A DNA stretch of 64,000 bases, taken from positions 6,038 to 70,037 of the forward strand of contig CALBST010000301.1 in NCBI GenBank assembly GCA_937967425.1. The letters are read 5' to 3'. The position numbers were made by a program, and so were the translations under genes. This stretch comes from an uncultured Caulobacteraceae bacterium (GTDB lineage Bacteria > Pseudomonadota > Alphaproteobacteria > Caulobacterales > TH1-2). Positions 58,547 through 64,000 of this stretch are shown here, in pieces. Position 1 is the stretch's first letter. Each line of letters opens with the position of its first letter. The notes beneath the pieces are model-generated. The model was given only the letters and a program-made list of their open reading frames with translations, was not told the origin of the DNA and did not search any database.

Positions 58547-59802
58547 ATCGAAAGCGCCGTCCGCGACGCAGCCGTCAGCGTATCCTCGCGCACATAGCCC
58601 GTGCGTCCGTCCGCGAGCGTCACCCGCAGCCACCAATGTTCGCCTTCGCGCACCTTGCCCGTCGCCTGCATCTCCGCCGCGGCGGCGACACGCACAATCA
58701 CCGTCGCGCTGCGCCGCGGCGCCGTGCGCACTTTGGCGCCGGCGCGGCCCGCTTCGATCACCACCGCCGGCGCAATATCCGTCACGCCGGCGACGGCTTC
58801 CGCCTGCGGCGGGGCCGAGAACGTCGCTACGTCCTCGCGAACGAAACCGACGCGGCCATCCTCAAGCTCAACGCGGAACCACCATTGGCCCTGCACCATG
58901 CGCCGCCCGGTCACGCGCATCGGCGTGCGCGCCGGCGCTTCAAAGATCAGTTCGCCGGTGGTCAGCGGATAGTCGCGCACATTGGCGCCGTTGCGCCCGG
59001 CATAAAGCGGCCGCTCTGGCGTGTAATCTTCAACCGAGACATCCATGGGCGAATAGGGTGCGTCCTCTTCGGTCAGCGCCGCGGCGGCGGTTGTCATGTT
59101 CGCCCAAGCGCTGCGCGCATCGGTCAGCAAATCCGGCTTGGCGATGACAGCGACAACAGCGGCGGCGACGAGCCCAAGAAACGCGACGCGGGCGGTTGGA
59201 AAACGCGGACCAGCGACGCGGCGGATCTGGCGCTCCAGTTCTTTCTGCTCGGCTTTACGCATCTTCCGTTCCTGCTTGCGCGCCTGCGCTTCGATACGGC
59301 GGGCCTCGCGCGCCTCATCTTGCGGCGAAGGACGTGGCGGCGCAGCAGGGGCGCGCACATGCCCGGCGCCGCGCAGTGCGGCCTCAAGCCTGCGCTGGCC
59401 GTCATAGAAGCCGGAGTTCGCAATCGCCGGGTCAGAGTAGAAGTAGATCGTATTCAGTCCGGCCAACGCCCGCGCTACGCCACGCAGCGGCTCTGGCAAA
59501 ACCAAAACAACGCGCTTGTTCAGGCGTTGCGCCTCCTCGACCTCCCACGCGCACATGTCCGAATTCGCGGAAGCTTCTGTCAGCACCAGCACCAGCGCGT
59601 CCGCGTCTTCGATCAGACGGCCGATGCGATCTTCCCAGCCATCGCCGCCGCTTTCGTAGCGATCGAGCAGCGGTTGGAAGCCCGCATTGTGCAGAAAGGC
59701 GCCGATCTGATCGGCAAATCCGGTGTCAGTGCGGGCATGGGAGACAAAAACCCTGATCCGGTTGTCAGCCGCAAAGCCGCGCGCGTTCGCCATGGCGCCC
59801 AT
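58543..59802 (-). CDS. TIR-domain protein with membrane helix and two SH3 domains
   Basis: The 419-residue protein starts at ATG 59802, nine bases from GGAGGAG. Residues 15-120 form a TIR domain: IRVFVSHARTD, then LIEDADALVLVLTEAS and the C-xx-E motif MCAWEVEEA, whose Glu87 occupies the position of the NADase glutamate. Residues 160-198 are highly charged and coiled-coil like, 204-221 a single membrane helix, and 263-326 and 348-410 two bacterial SH3 domains (GANVRDYPL, GAKVRTAP; each ends near GxVREDxxT). Predicted topology puts TIR in the cytosol and SH3 domains in the periplasm. Neighbours are an unknown coiled-coil protein (convergent) and a tiny hydrophobic protein. NAD cleavage or signalling from the envelope is inferred. 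Confidence 0.8.
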   Translation of the reverse strand: MGAMANARGFAADNRIRVFVSHARTDTGFADQIGAFLHNAGFQPLLDRYESGGDGWEDRIGRLIEDADALVLVLTEASANSDMCAWEVEEAQRLNKRVVLVLPEPLRGVARALAGLNTIYFYSDPAIANSGFYDGQRRLEAALRGAGHVRAPAAPPRPSPQDEAREARRIEAQARKQERKMRKAEQKELERQIRRVAGPRFPTARVAFLGLVAAAVVAVIAKPDLLTDARSAWANMTTAAAALTEEDAPYSPMDVSVEDYTPERPLYAGRNGANVRDYPLTTGELIFEAPARTPMRVTGRRMVQGQWWFRVELEDGRVGFVREDVATFSAPPQAEAVAGVTDIAPAVVIEAGRAGAKVRTAPRRSATVIVRVAAAAEMQATGKVREGEHWWLRVTLADGRTGYVREDTLTAASRTALSI

Positions 59803-59953
59803 TTTAGGCTGCTCCTCCAGTCCAGGGAAACGCTCGAAGCTCAATTATGGGCCAGCCAACCTGAACGGCGGTGTAGCGCCGGTCACTGCGGCCCAAGTGA
59901 GACAGCGCCATCTTCAGCTCATCGCTCACGCGGCGAAGTAAGGAGCCCCGCCA

Positions 59954-60049
59954 ATGTTGATCCGCTTCAGCTGCCTCATGCTTGCCCTGACGGCCTTCGT
60001 GCCGGGCGCCTTCGCGACCCTTACTCAGGCCGCCCAGATCGTCGCCTGA
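59954..60049 (+). CDS. Tiny hydrophobic/secreted peptide
   Basis: A 31-residue frame MLIRFSCLMLALTAFVPGAF continues to a short polar end. It has a signal-peptide-like hydrophobic core and an AAGGAG ribosome site at the correct distance, and a hairpin follows 24 bases after its stop. It lies between the TIR gene (divergent) and the ftsB-like gene. Expression is uncertain; the ribosome site and the following terminator are the main support. Confidence 0.45.
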   Translation: MLIRFSCLMLALTAFVPGAFATLTQAAQIVA

Positions 60050-60072
60050 GCGTTCCTTCCTCCCCGAACCCT

Positions 60073-60102
60073 GGCCGCCGGGCCTTTCCGCGGCCTTTCT
60101 TT
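60073..60102 (+). terminator. Possible terminator after the tiny gene
   Basis: GGCCGC (60073-60078) and GCGGCC (60090-60095) form a 6-base stem with an 11-base loop, followed by TTTCTTTC. It lies 24 bases downstream of the 31-codon frame and before the GANTC-rich leader. Confidence 0.5.
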
Positions 60103-60140
60103 CGGCCCTTACTGCAAAAAAAATTTCTCGCCGAGCAGGG

Positions 60141-60282
60141 GACTCCATCTGGGAGTCCTCGGACTCGGGCCCCACCACATCTTGCGCCATTTTCCTAAGT
60201 TGCTGATTCTGCGCGACTCTTTGGACTCGTTTTGTTCCGCAAGCTCCTGATTCCGTAAAGATTTCATTAAGGATCGGGACTC
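60141..60282 (+). promoter_or_regulatory. Cluster of eight GANTC (CcrM) sites upstream of ftsB-like gene
   Basis: GANTC occurs at 60141, 60153, 60162, 60205, 60215, 60224, 60249 and 60278, eight times in 142 bases, against roughly one per 290 bases expected at about 62% G+C. The first two sites face each other in a small hairpin (GGACTCC/GGAGTCC). In Alphaproteobacteria GANTC is methylated by CcrM and read by GcrA at cell-cycle promoters. The next gene encodes a divisome protein. Confidence 0.7.
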
Positions 60283-60311
60283 ATTTTGCCGCCTCCTTTG
60301 GGGTCGGTACG

Positions 60312-60605
60312 ATGTCGAAACATGGTTCCGCAGCACTCAGCATCGGCCTGGGCGCAGCGATCCTTTATCTCGGCGCGCAAGCCGTCACGGGCCGTCAGGG
60401 CCTCGTGGCGTACGTCGACCTGCAAGCCCAGGAGCGCGCGCTCGAACAGCGGGTCGCCGAACTGACGGAACAGGAAGCGCAACTGCAAGCCCGCGCCGCT
60501 CGCCTGCAACCGGGCGAGCATTTCGATCGCGACTATCTCGACGAACGCGCCCGCGTCACGCTCGCCGCCGGCGACAGCGATGAGATCGTGTTCGACCTGA
60601 ACTGA
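60312..60605 (+). CDS. ftsB: Septum formation initiator (FtsB/DivIC family)
   Basis: The 97-residue protein has a short cytosolic start, one membrane helix (about residues 8-25, AALSIGLGAAILYLG) and a periplasmic coiled coil (about 33-70, with LQAQERALEQRVAEL), then the conserved end GEHFDRDYLDERARVTLAAGD in part. This is the FtsB/DivIC family that bridges FtsL and FtsQ in the divisome. It lies between eno and pdhA as in many alphaproteobacteria. Symbol by family. Confidence 0.85.
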   Translation: MSKHGSAALSIGLGAAILYLGAQAVTGRQGLVAYVDLQAQERALEQRVAELTEQEAQLQARAARLQPGEHFDRDYLDERARVTLAAGDSDEIVFDLN

Positions 60606-60733
60606 CCTCTGCTGCAATGCAGCATCGCAAAGCTTCCTAGCGAGCCAAGTCATTCCCGCATAAGAGGAACGCGCCGTTCGGCGTGGACACTGCGCGCGCG
60701 TGCAGCGTTACCTAACGGCGGAGGACATTCAGA

Positions 60734-61732
60734 ATGGCCAAAGGCAACGGCAAGCAGCAAAGCGCTGAAGCGACGAAAGACGAGCTGCTTCAGTACTACC
60801 GCGACATGCTGCTGATCCGCCGTTTCGAAGAGCGCGCCGGCCAGCTCTACGGCATGGGTCTGATCGGTGGATTCTGCCACCTCTATATCGGCCAGGAAGC
60901 TGTCGTCGTCGGCATGCAGGCCGCGCTGAACGAGGGCGACCAAGTCATCACCGCCTATCGCGATCACGGCCACATGCTGGCCGCCGGCATGACCGCGAAC
61001 GGTGTCATGGCTGAACTCACCGGCCGCAGCGGCGGCTATTCGAAAGGCAAGGGCGGCTCGATGCACATGTTCAGCATCGAGAAGGCGTTCTACGGCGGCC
61101 ACGGCATCGTCGGCGCGCAGGTCTCGCTCGGCACCGGCCTCGCCTTCGCCAATAAATATCGCAAGGACGGCAAAGTCTGCCTCACCTATTTCGGCGACGG
61201 CGCGGCCAACCAGGGCCAAGTCTACGAAAGCTTCAACATGGCGAGCTTATGGAAGCTGCCGGTTGTCTACATCATCGAAAACAACCAGTACGCGATGGGC
61301 ACATCGATCCAGCGTTCATCGTCGGAAACGCATCTGCACAAGCGCGGCATTAGCTTCAATATTCCGGGCGAAGAAGTGGACGGCATGGACGTCCTCGCGG
61401 TCCGCGAAGCCGGCAAACGCGCTGTCGAGCGCGCCCGCGCCGGTGAAGGCCCGTATCTACTCGAAATGAAAACCTACCGCTACCGCGGCCACTCGATGTC
61501 CGACCCGGCGAAATATCGCACCAAGGAAGAGGTCGACGAACAAAAGGCCAAGCGCGATCCGATCGAGCATGTGAAAAAACTGATCATCGACGCGGGCTAC
61601 GCCAGCGAAGACGAACTCAAGACCATCGATCGCGACATCCGCGCCGTCGTCACCGAGAGCGCGACGTTTGCACAGGAAAGCCCTGAGCCGGATCCGAGCG
61701 AGTTGATGACCGACATATATTTGGACGCTTGA
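60734..61732 (+). CDS. pdhA: Pyruvate dehydrogenase E1 component, alpha subunit
   Basis: The 332-residue thiamine-diphosphate enzyme subunit forms, with PdhB, the decarboxylating part of the pyruvate dehydrogenase complex. The thiamine motif is in YFGDGAANQGQVYES (about residues 150-164, GDG...N), and the C-terminal loop YRYRGHSMSDPAKYR matches family regulation-site sequence. GGCGGAGG precedes the ATG. It is separated from pdhB by one MAPEG-family gene. Confidence 0.96.
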   Translation: MAKGNGKQQSAEATKDELLQYYRDMLLIRRFEERAGQLYGMGLIGGFCHLYIGQEAVVVGMQAALNEGDQVITAYRDHGHMLAAGMTANGVMAELTGRSGGYSKGKGGSMHMFSIEKAFYGGHGIVGAQVSLGTGLAFANKYRKDGKVCLTYFGDGAANQGQVYESFNMASLWKLPVVYIIENNQYAMGTSIQRSSSETHLHKRGISFNIPGEEVDGMDVLAVREAGKRAVERARAGEGPYLLEMKTYRYRGHSMSDPAKYRTKEEVDEQKAKRDPIEHVKKLIIDAGYASEDELKTIDRDIRAVVTESATFAQESPEPDPSELMTDIYLDA

Positions 61733-61760
61733 ACCAAAGCGCGGGGGAGGAACCACACCA

Positions 61761-62159
61761 ATGACGCCAGAACTTACATATCTCGCATACTCGATCATCC
61801 TGCTGTTCGTGATCGTGTTCATCCAAGCCAGCGCCGGCATTCGCCAGCACGGCGGCCTCGTGCTTGCGAACAGTCGTGACAACCTGCCGGCGGATGGGAC
61901 GTTCCTGGCGCGCGCCAAACGTAACGTCGCCAACATGCGTGAGAACCTATGGTTCTTCGCGCCGGGCATCCTCATCGCCGCGATCATCGGCCTCAGCAAT
62001 CAGTGGACGATCCTCGGCGCGCAAATCTTCTTCTTCGCCCGCGTGCTGCACGCCATCACCTATCTCGCCGGCTGGCCGATCATCCGTCCGCTGTTCTGGT
62101 TCGCAGGCATTATCGGCTGCGCGCTTATCTATCTTGCTCTGTTTGGGATCCTCGTCTGA
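61761..62159 (+). CDS. MAPEG family membrane protein
   Basis: The 132-residue protein has four hydrophobic helices and the MAPEG-like pattern [18 protein letters not shown] followed by [18 protein letters not shown] proteins (eicosanoid and glutathione metabolism in eukaryotes) in bacteria may be membrane glutathione transferases or peroxidases, but the substrate is unknown. GGGGGAGG precedes the ATG. Its stop shares one base with the pdhB start, so it is co-translated inside the pyruvate dehydrogenase operon. Confidence 0.87.
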   Translation: MTPELTYLAYSIILLFVIVFIQASAGIRQHGGLVLANSRDNLPADGTFLARAKRNVANMRENLWFFAPGILIAAIIGLSNQWTILGAQIFFFARVLHAITYLAGWPIIRPLFWFAGIIGCALIYLALFGILV

Positions 62160-63550
62160 TGACGCAAATCCTCATGCCCGCTCTGTCTCCGACGATGGAG
62201 GAGGGCAATCTCACCAAGTGGCTCGTCAAAGTCGGCGACACGATCGAACCCGGCCAAGTCATCGCCGAGATCGAGACCGACAAGGCGACGATGGAAGTCG
62301 AAGCCGTCGACGAAGGCACGGTGACGGAGCTGCTCGTCGAAGAAGGCGCGCAAGGCGTGAAGGTGAACACGCCGATCGCGGTGTTGAGTGGTGAAGGCGA
62401 AGCTGCCTCCCCGCCCCCTCGCGGGGCGGGGGTAGGGGGTGGGGGGCGTTCCGACGCGCCAACGCCCGCGAACACACGCTCGTCTGAACGCCCCCCCTCC
62501 CAACCCTCCCCCGCAAGGGGGGAGGGCTCAAGCGCGCAAGCCGACCCCGAAATTCCCGCCGGCACGCAGATGATCAAGATCACGGTGCGTGACGCACTGC
62601 GCGACGCCATGGCCGAAGAGATGCGGCGTGACGATCGCGTCTTCGTCATGGGCGAGGAAGTCGCCGAGTATCAAGGCGCCTACAAAGTCACGCGCGAGCT
62701 GCTGCAAGAGTTCGGCGCGCAACGTGTCGTCGATACGCCGATCACCGAGCATGGCTTCGCCGGCCTAGGTGTTGGCGCGGCGATGGCAGGGCTTAAGCCG
62801 ATCGTCGAGTTCATGACCTGGAATTTCGGCATGCAAGCCATCGACCAGATCATCAACTCCGCCGCCAAGACGCTCTACATGTCCGGCGGCCAGATCAAAT
62901 CTTCGATCGTCTTCCGCGGTCCCAACGGCGCGGCTAGCCGTGTCGCCGCGCAGCACAGCCAGGATTATTCCTCCTGGTACTCCCATATCCCCGGCCTCAT
63001 CGTCATCGCGCCGTACGACGCCGCCGACGCAAAGGGCTTGCTGAAAGCCGCGATCCGCAATCCAAACCCGGTCGTCTTCCTGGAGCACGAGATGCTCTAC
63101 GGGACGGAGTTCGAAGTTCCGGACGTGAAGGATTGGATCGTCCCGATCGGCAAGGCGAAAGTCCGCCGCCAAGGCGCCGACGTCACCATCACCGCGCACT
63201 CGCGTATGGTCGGCCATGCGCTCAAGGCCGCGGACGAACTCTCGAAGCAAGACATCGAAGCCGAAGTCATCGATCTGCGCACTTTGCGCCCGCTCGACAC
63301 CGACACGATCCTCGAAAGCGTCCGCAAAACCAACCGCATCGTCACGGTGGAAGAAGGCTGGGGCCAATCCGGCGTCGGCGCCGAAATCTGTGCGCGCGTG
63401 ACCGCTGATGCGTTTGATTATCTCGATGCCCCGCCAACCCGTGTCCATCAAGTCGACGCGCCGCTCGCCTACGCCGCCAACCTTGAAGCGTTGGCGCTGC
63501 CAAGTGTTGAGAAGATCGTCGATGCCGTGAAAGCGGTGACGTACCGATGA
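62159..63550 (+). CDS. pdhB: Pyruvate dehydrogenase E1 component, beta subunit, with lipoyl domain
   Basis: The 463-residue protein has an N-terminal lipoyl domain (1-78; lipoyl Lys42 in [12 protein letters not shown]), a flexible linker (about 79-137) and the E1-beta transketolase-like domain (138-463; [26 protein letters not shown]). An attached lipoyl domain on E1-beta is typical of alphaproteobacteria. The linker DNA (62406-62526) is a palindromic repeat-like stretch read in frame, giving SPPPRGAG and [16 protein letters not shown] 62159 overlaps the MAPEG stop by one base; the stop overlaps the GFA-like gene by four. Confidence 0.94.
   Translation: MTQILMPALSPTMEEGNLTKWLVKVGDTIEPGQVIAEIETDKATMEVEAVDEGTVTELLVEEGAQGVKVNTPIAVLSGEGEAASPPPRGAGVGGGGRSDAPTPANTRSSERPPSQPSPARGEGSSAQADPEIPAGTQMIKITVRDALRDAMAEEMRRDDRVFVMGEEVAEYQGAYKVTRELLQEFGAQRVVDTPITEHGFAGLGVGAAMAGLKPIVEFMTWNFGMQAIDQIINSAAKTLYMSGGQIKSSIVFRGPNGAASRVAAQHSQDYSSWYSHIPGLIVIAPYDAADAKGLLKAAIRNPNPVVFLEHEMLYGTEFEVPDVKDWIVPIGKAKVRRQGADVTITAHSRMVGHALKAADELSKQDIEAEVIDLRTLRPLDTDTILESVRKTNRIVTVEEGWGQSGVGAEICARVTADAFDYLDAPPTRVHQVDAPLAYAANLEALALPSVEKIVDAVKAVTYR
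62406..62526. repeat. Palindromic repeat translated within the pdhB linker
   Basis: Two G/C-rich blocks (62406-62451 and 62486-62526) are near reverse complements of each other, and each contains its own hairpin (CCCCGCCCC with GGGGCGGGG; CCTCCCCCC with GGGGGGAGG). Their wording, such as CCCTCCC, CAACCCTCCC and GCAAGGGG, is that of dispersed intergenic repeats. It encodes about 40 low-complexity residues exactly in the interdomain linker, without a frame change. Confidence 0.65.
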
Positions 63551-63960
63551 TCTACCGCGGCGCATGCCATTGCGGCGTGGTCAGCGCCGAGTATGAGACG
63601 AATGAACCCGTGCGCCTTCGCGCCGATGGCTGCGGCTTCTGTTCGTCGCGCGGTGTGAAATCCGCCAGCGATCCGGAAGGGCGTCTCGAACTCACCAGCA
63701 CAAAGCGCCTCACACGCTATCGCTTCGGCCACAAGACGGCGGACTTCCTCATCTGTCCTGATTGCGGGACGTACGTCGCCACGCAAATGGAAGGCCCGCG
63801 CGGCGCCATCGGCGTGATCAATGTCGTCGGCCTGCAAATCAGCGCGCTCAAGCATCTGCCTGTGACTATGACCTCGCTTGAAGGCGAATCCACCGAAGAG
63901 CGCCTTCAACGCCGCATCTCGCGTTGGACGCCCATGACCGTGACCGAGGCCGCAGCATGA
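63547..63960 (+). CDS. GFA/CENP-V family zinc protein
   Basis: The 137-residue protein has the cysteine pattern of the GFA (glutathione-dependent formaldehyde-activating enzyme-like, CENP-V) fold: CHCG (residues 8-11), GCGFCSSRG (about 29-37) and CPDCGTYV (about 74-81), which bind two zinc ions. The substrate is unknown; most members are uncharacterised. The start overlaps the pdhB stop (ATGA), so it is a late member of the pdh operon. Confidence 0.82.
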   Translation: MIYRGACHCGVVSAEYETNEPVRLRADGCGFCSSRGVKSASDPEGRLELTSTKRLTRYRFGHKTADFLICPDCGTYVATQMEGPRGAIGVINVVGLQISALKHLPVTMTSLEGESTEERLQRRISRWTPMTVTEAAA

Positions 63961-64000
63961 CCGAGGGCGAAGTCATGGAGCAGGTGGTCAGCTATATGAG
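63957..64000 (+). CDS. Start of a further gene, cut by the window end
   Basis: An ATG inside the stop of the GFA-like gene (ATGA) opens a frame [14 protein letters not shown] that continues beyond the window. Tight overlap suggests a genuine operon member. Too few residues for a family. Confidence 0.4.
   Translation, partial: MTEGEVMEQVVSYM

Noticed and set aside
58507..60198. 563-codon plus-strand frame opposite the TIR gene
   Set aside because: Arg/His-rich shadow; the minus-strand protein has coherent TIR, membrane and SH3 domains and a good ribosome site.
60109..60311. Possible replication origin because of GANTC clustering and A/T-richer DNA
   Set aside because: No DnaA boxes, no dnaA, hemE or parAB neighbours; a cell-cycle promoter is simpler.
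60609..60623. TGCTGC-AAT-GCAGCA hairpin after the ftsB-like gene
   Set aside because: Short stem with no T tract; may be chance.

Overview
The window is a gene-dense (high G+C) chromosomal segment of an alphaproteobacterium, probably of the Caulobacterales (Caulobacteraceae/Hyphomonadaceae-like). Support comes from the gene orders nuoN-birA-coaX-rnj-mce-DUF1467-proS-lolC-lolD-dnaE, rpsB-tsf-pyrH-frr-uppS-cdsA-dxr-rseP-bamA-skp-lpxD-fabZ-lpxA-lpxI-lpxB and eno/ftsB/pdhA/pdhB, from the alphaproteobacterial SOS box GTTC-N7-GTTC at lexA, from a perfect EcfG-type general-stress promoter (GGAAC-N17-CGTT), and from clustered GANTC (CcrM methylation) sites before a division gene. I saw no rRNA, tRNA, CRISPR array, phage or insertion sequence.

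Layout. 1-11.8 kb, plus strand: end of nuoN, biotin ligase, pantothenate kinase, RNase J, methylmalonyl-CoA epimerase, an archaeal/eukaryote-type prolyl-tRNA synthetase, LolCD and DnaE. 11.9-17.6 kb is accessory: two amidohydrolases (the second without its HxH metal ligands), a frameshifted secreted protein, and a LuxR-type regulator fused to an alpha/beta-hydrolase domain lacking catalytic Ser and His. 17.8-33 kb is a long plus-strand envelope and translation block (rpsB to lpxB) that includes the BAM/Lpx genes. 33-45.3 kb is mainly minus strand: gltX-gltA, lexA, trpC-D-G, a small secreted low-complexity protein, and ppiD-trpE, with comEC on the plus strand between them. 45.4-48.7 kb: tpiA, secG with a long tail, and pyrG.

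48.7-56.1 kb is a second accessory stretch separating pyrG from eno: a TerB-like membrane protein, a lipoprotein esterase, tandem DUF2807 paralogues, a lipid-kinase-like protein, a metallophosphoesterase, a stress-promoter CBS protein, rpmF and two lipoproteins. Between eno and the ftsB-like gene lies an inserted cassette: a nested REP-like palindrome, a coiled-coil protein, a convergent TIR-transmembrane-SH3 protein, a tiny hydrophobic protein and a dense GANTC cluster. The window ends with pdhA, a MAPEG protein, pdhB (whose linker appears to contain a palindromic repeat translated in frame), a GFA-like zinc protein and the first codons of another gene.

The strongest candidates for something undescribed are the TIR-TM-SH3 protein with its convergent partner, the GANTC cluster upstream of the ftsB-like gene, and the LuxR regulator with a catalytically dead hydrolase as putative ligand sensor.
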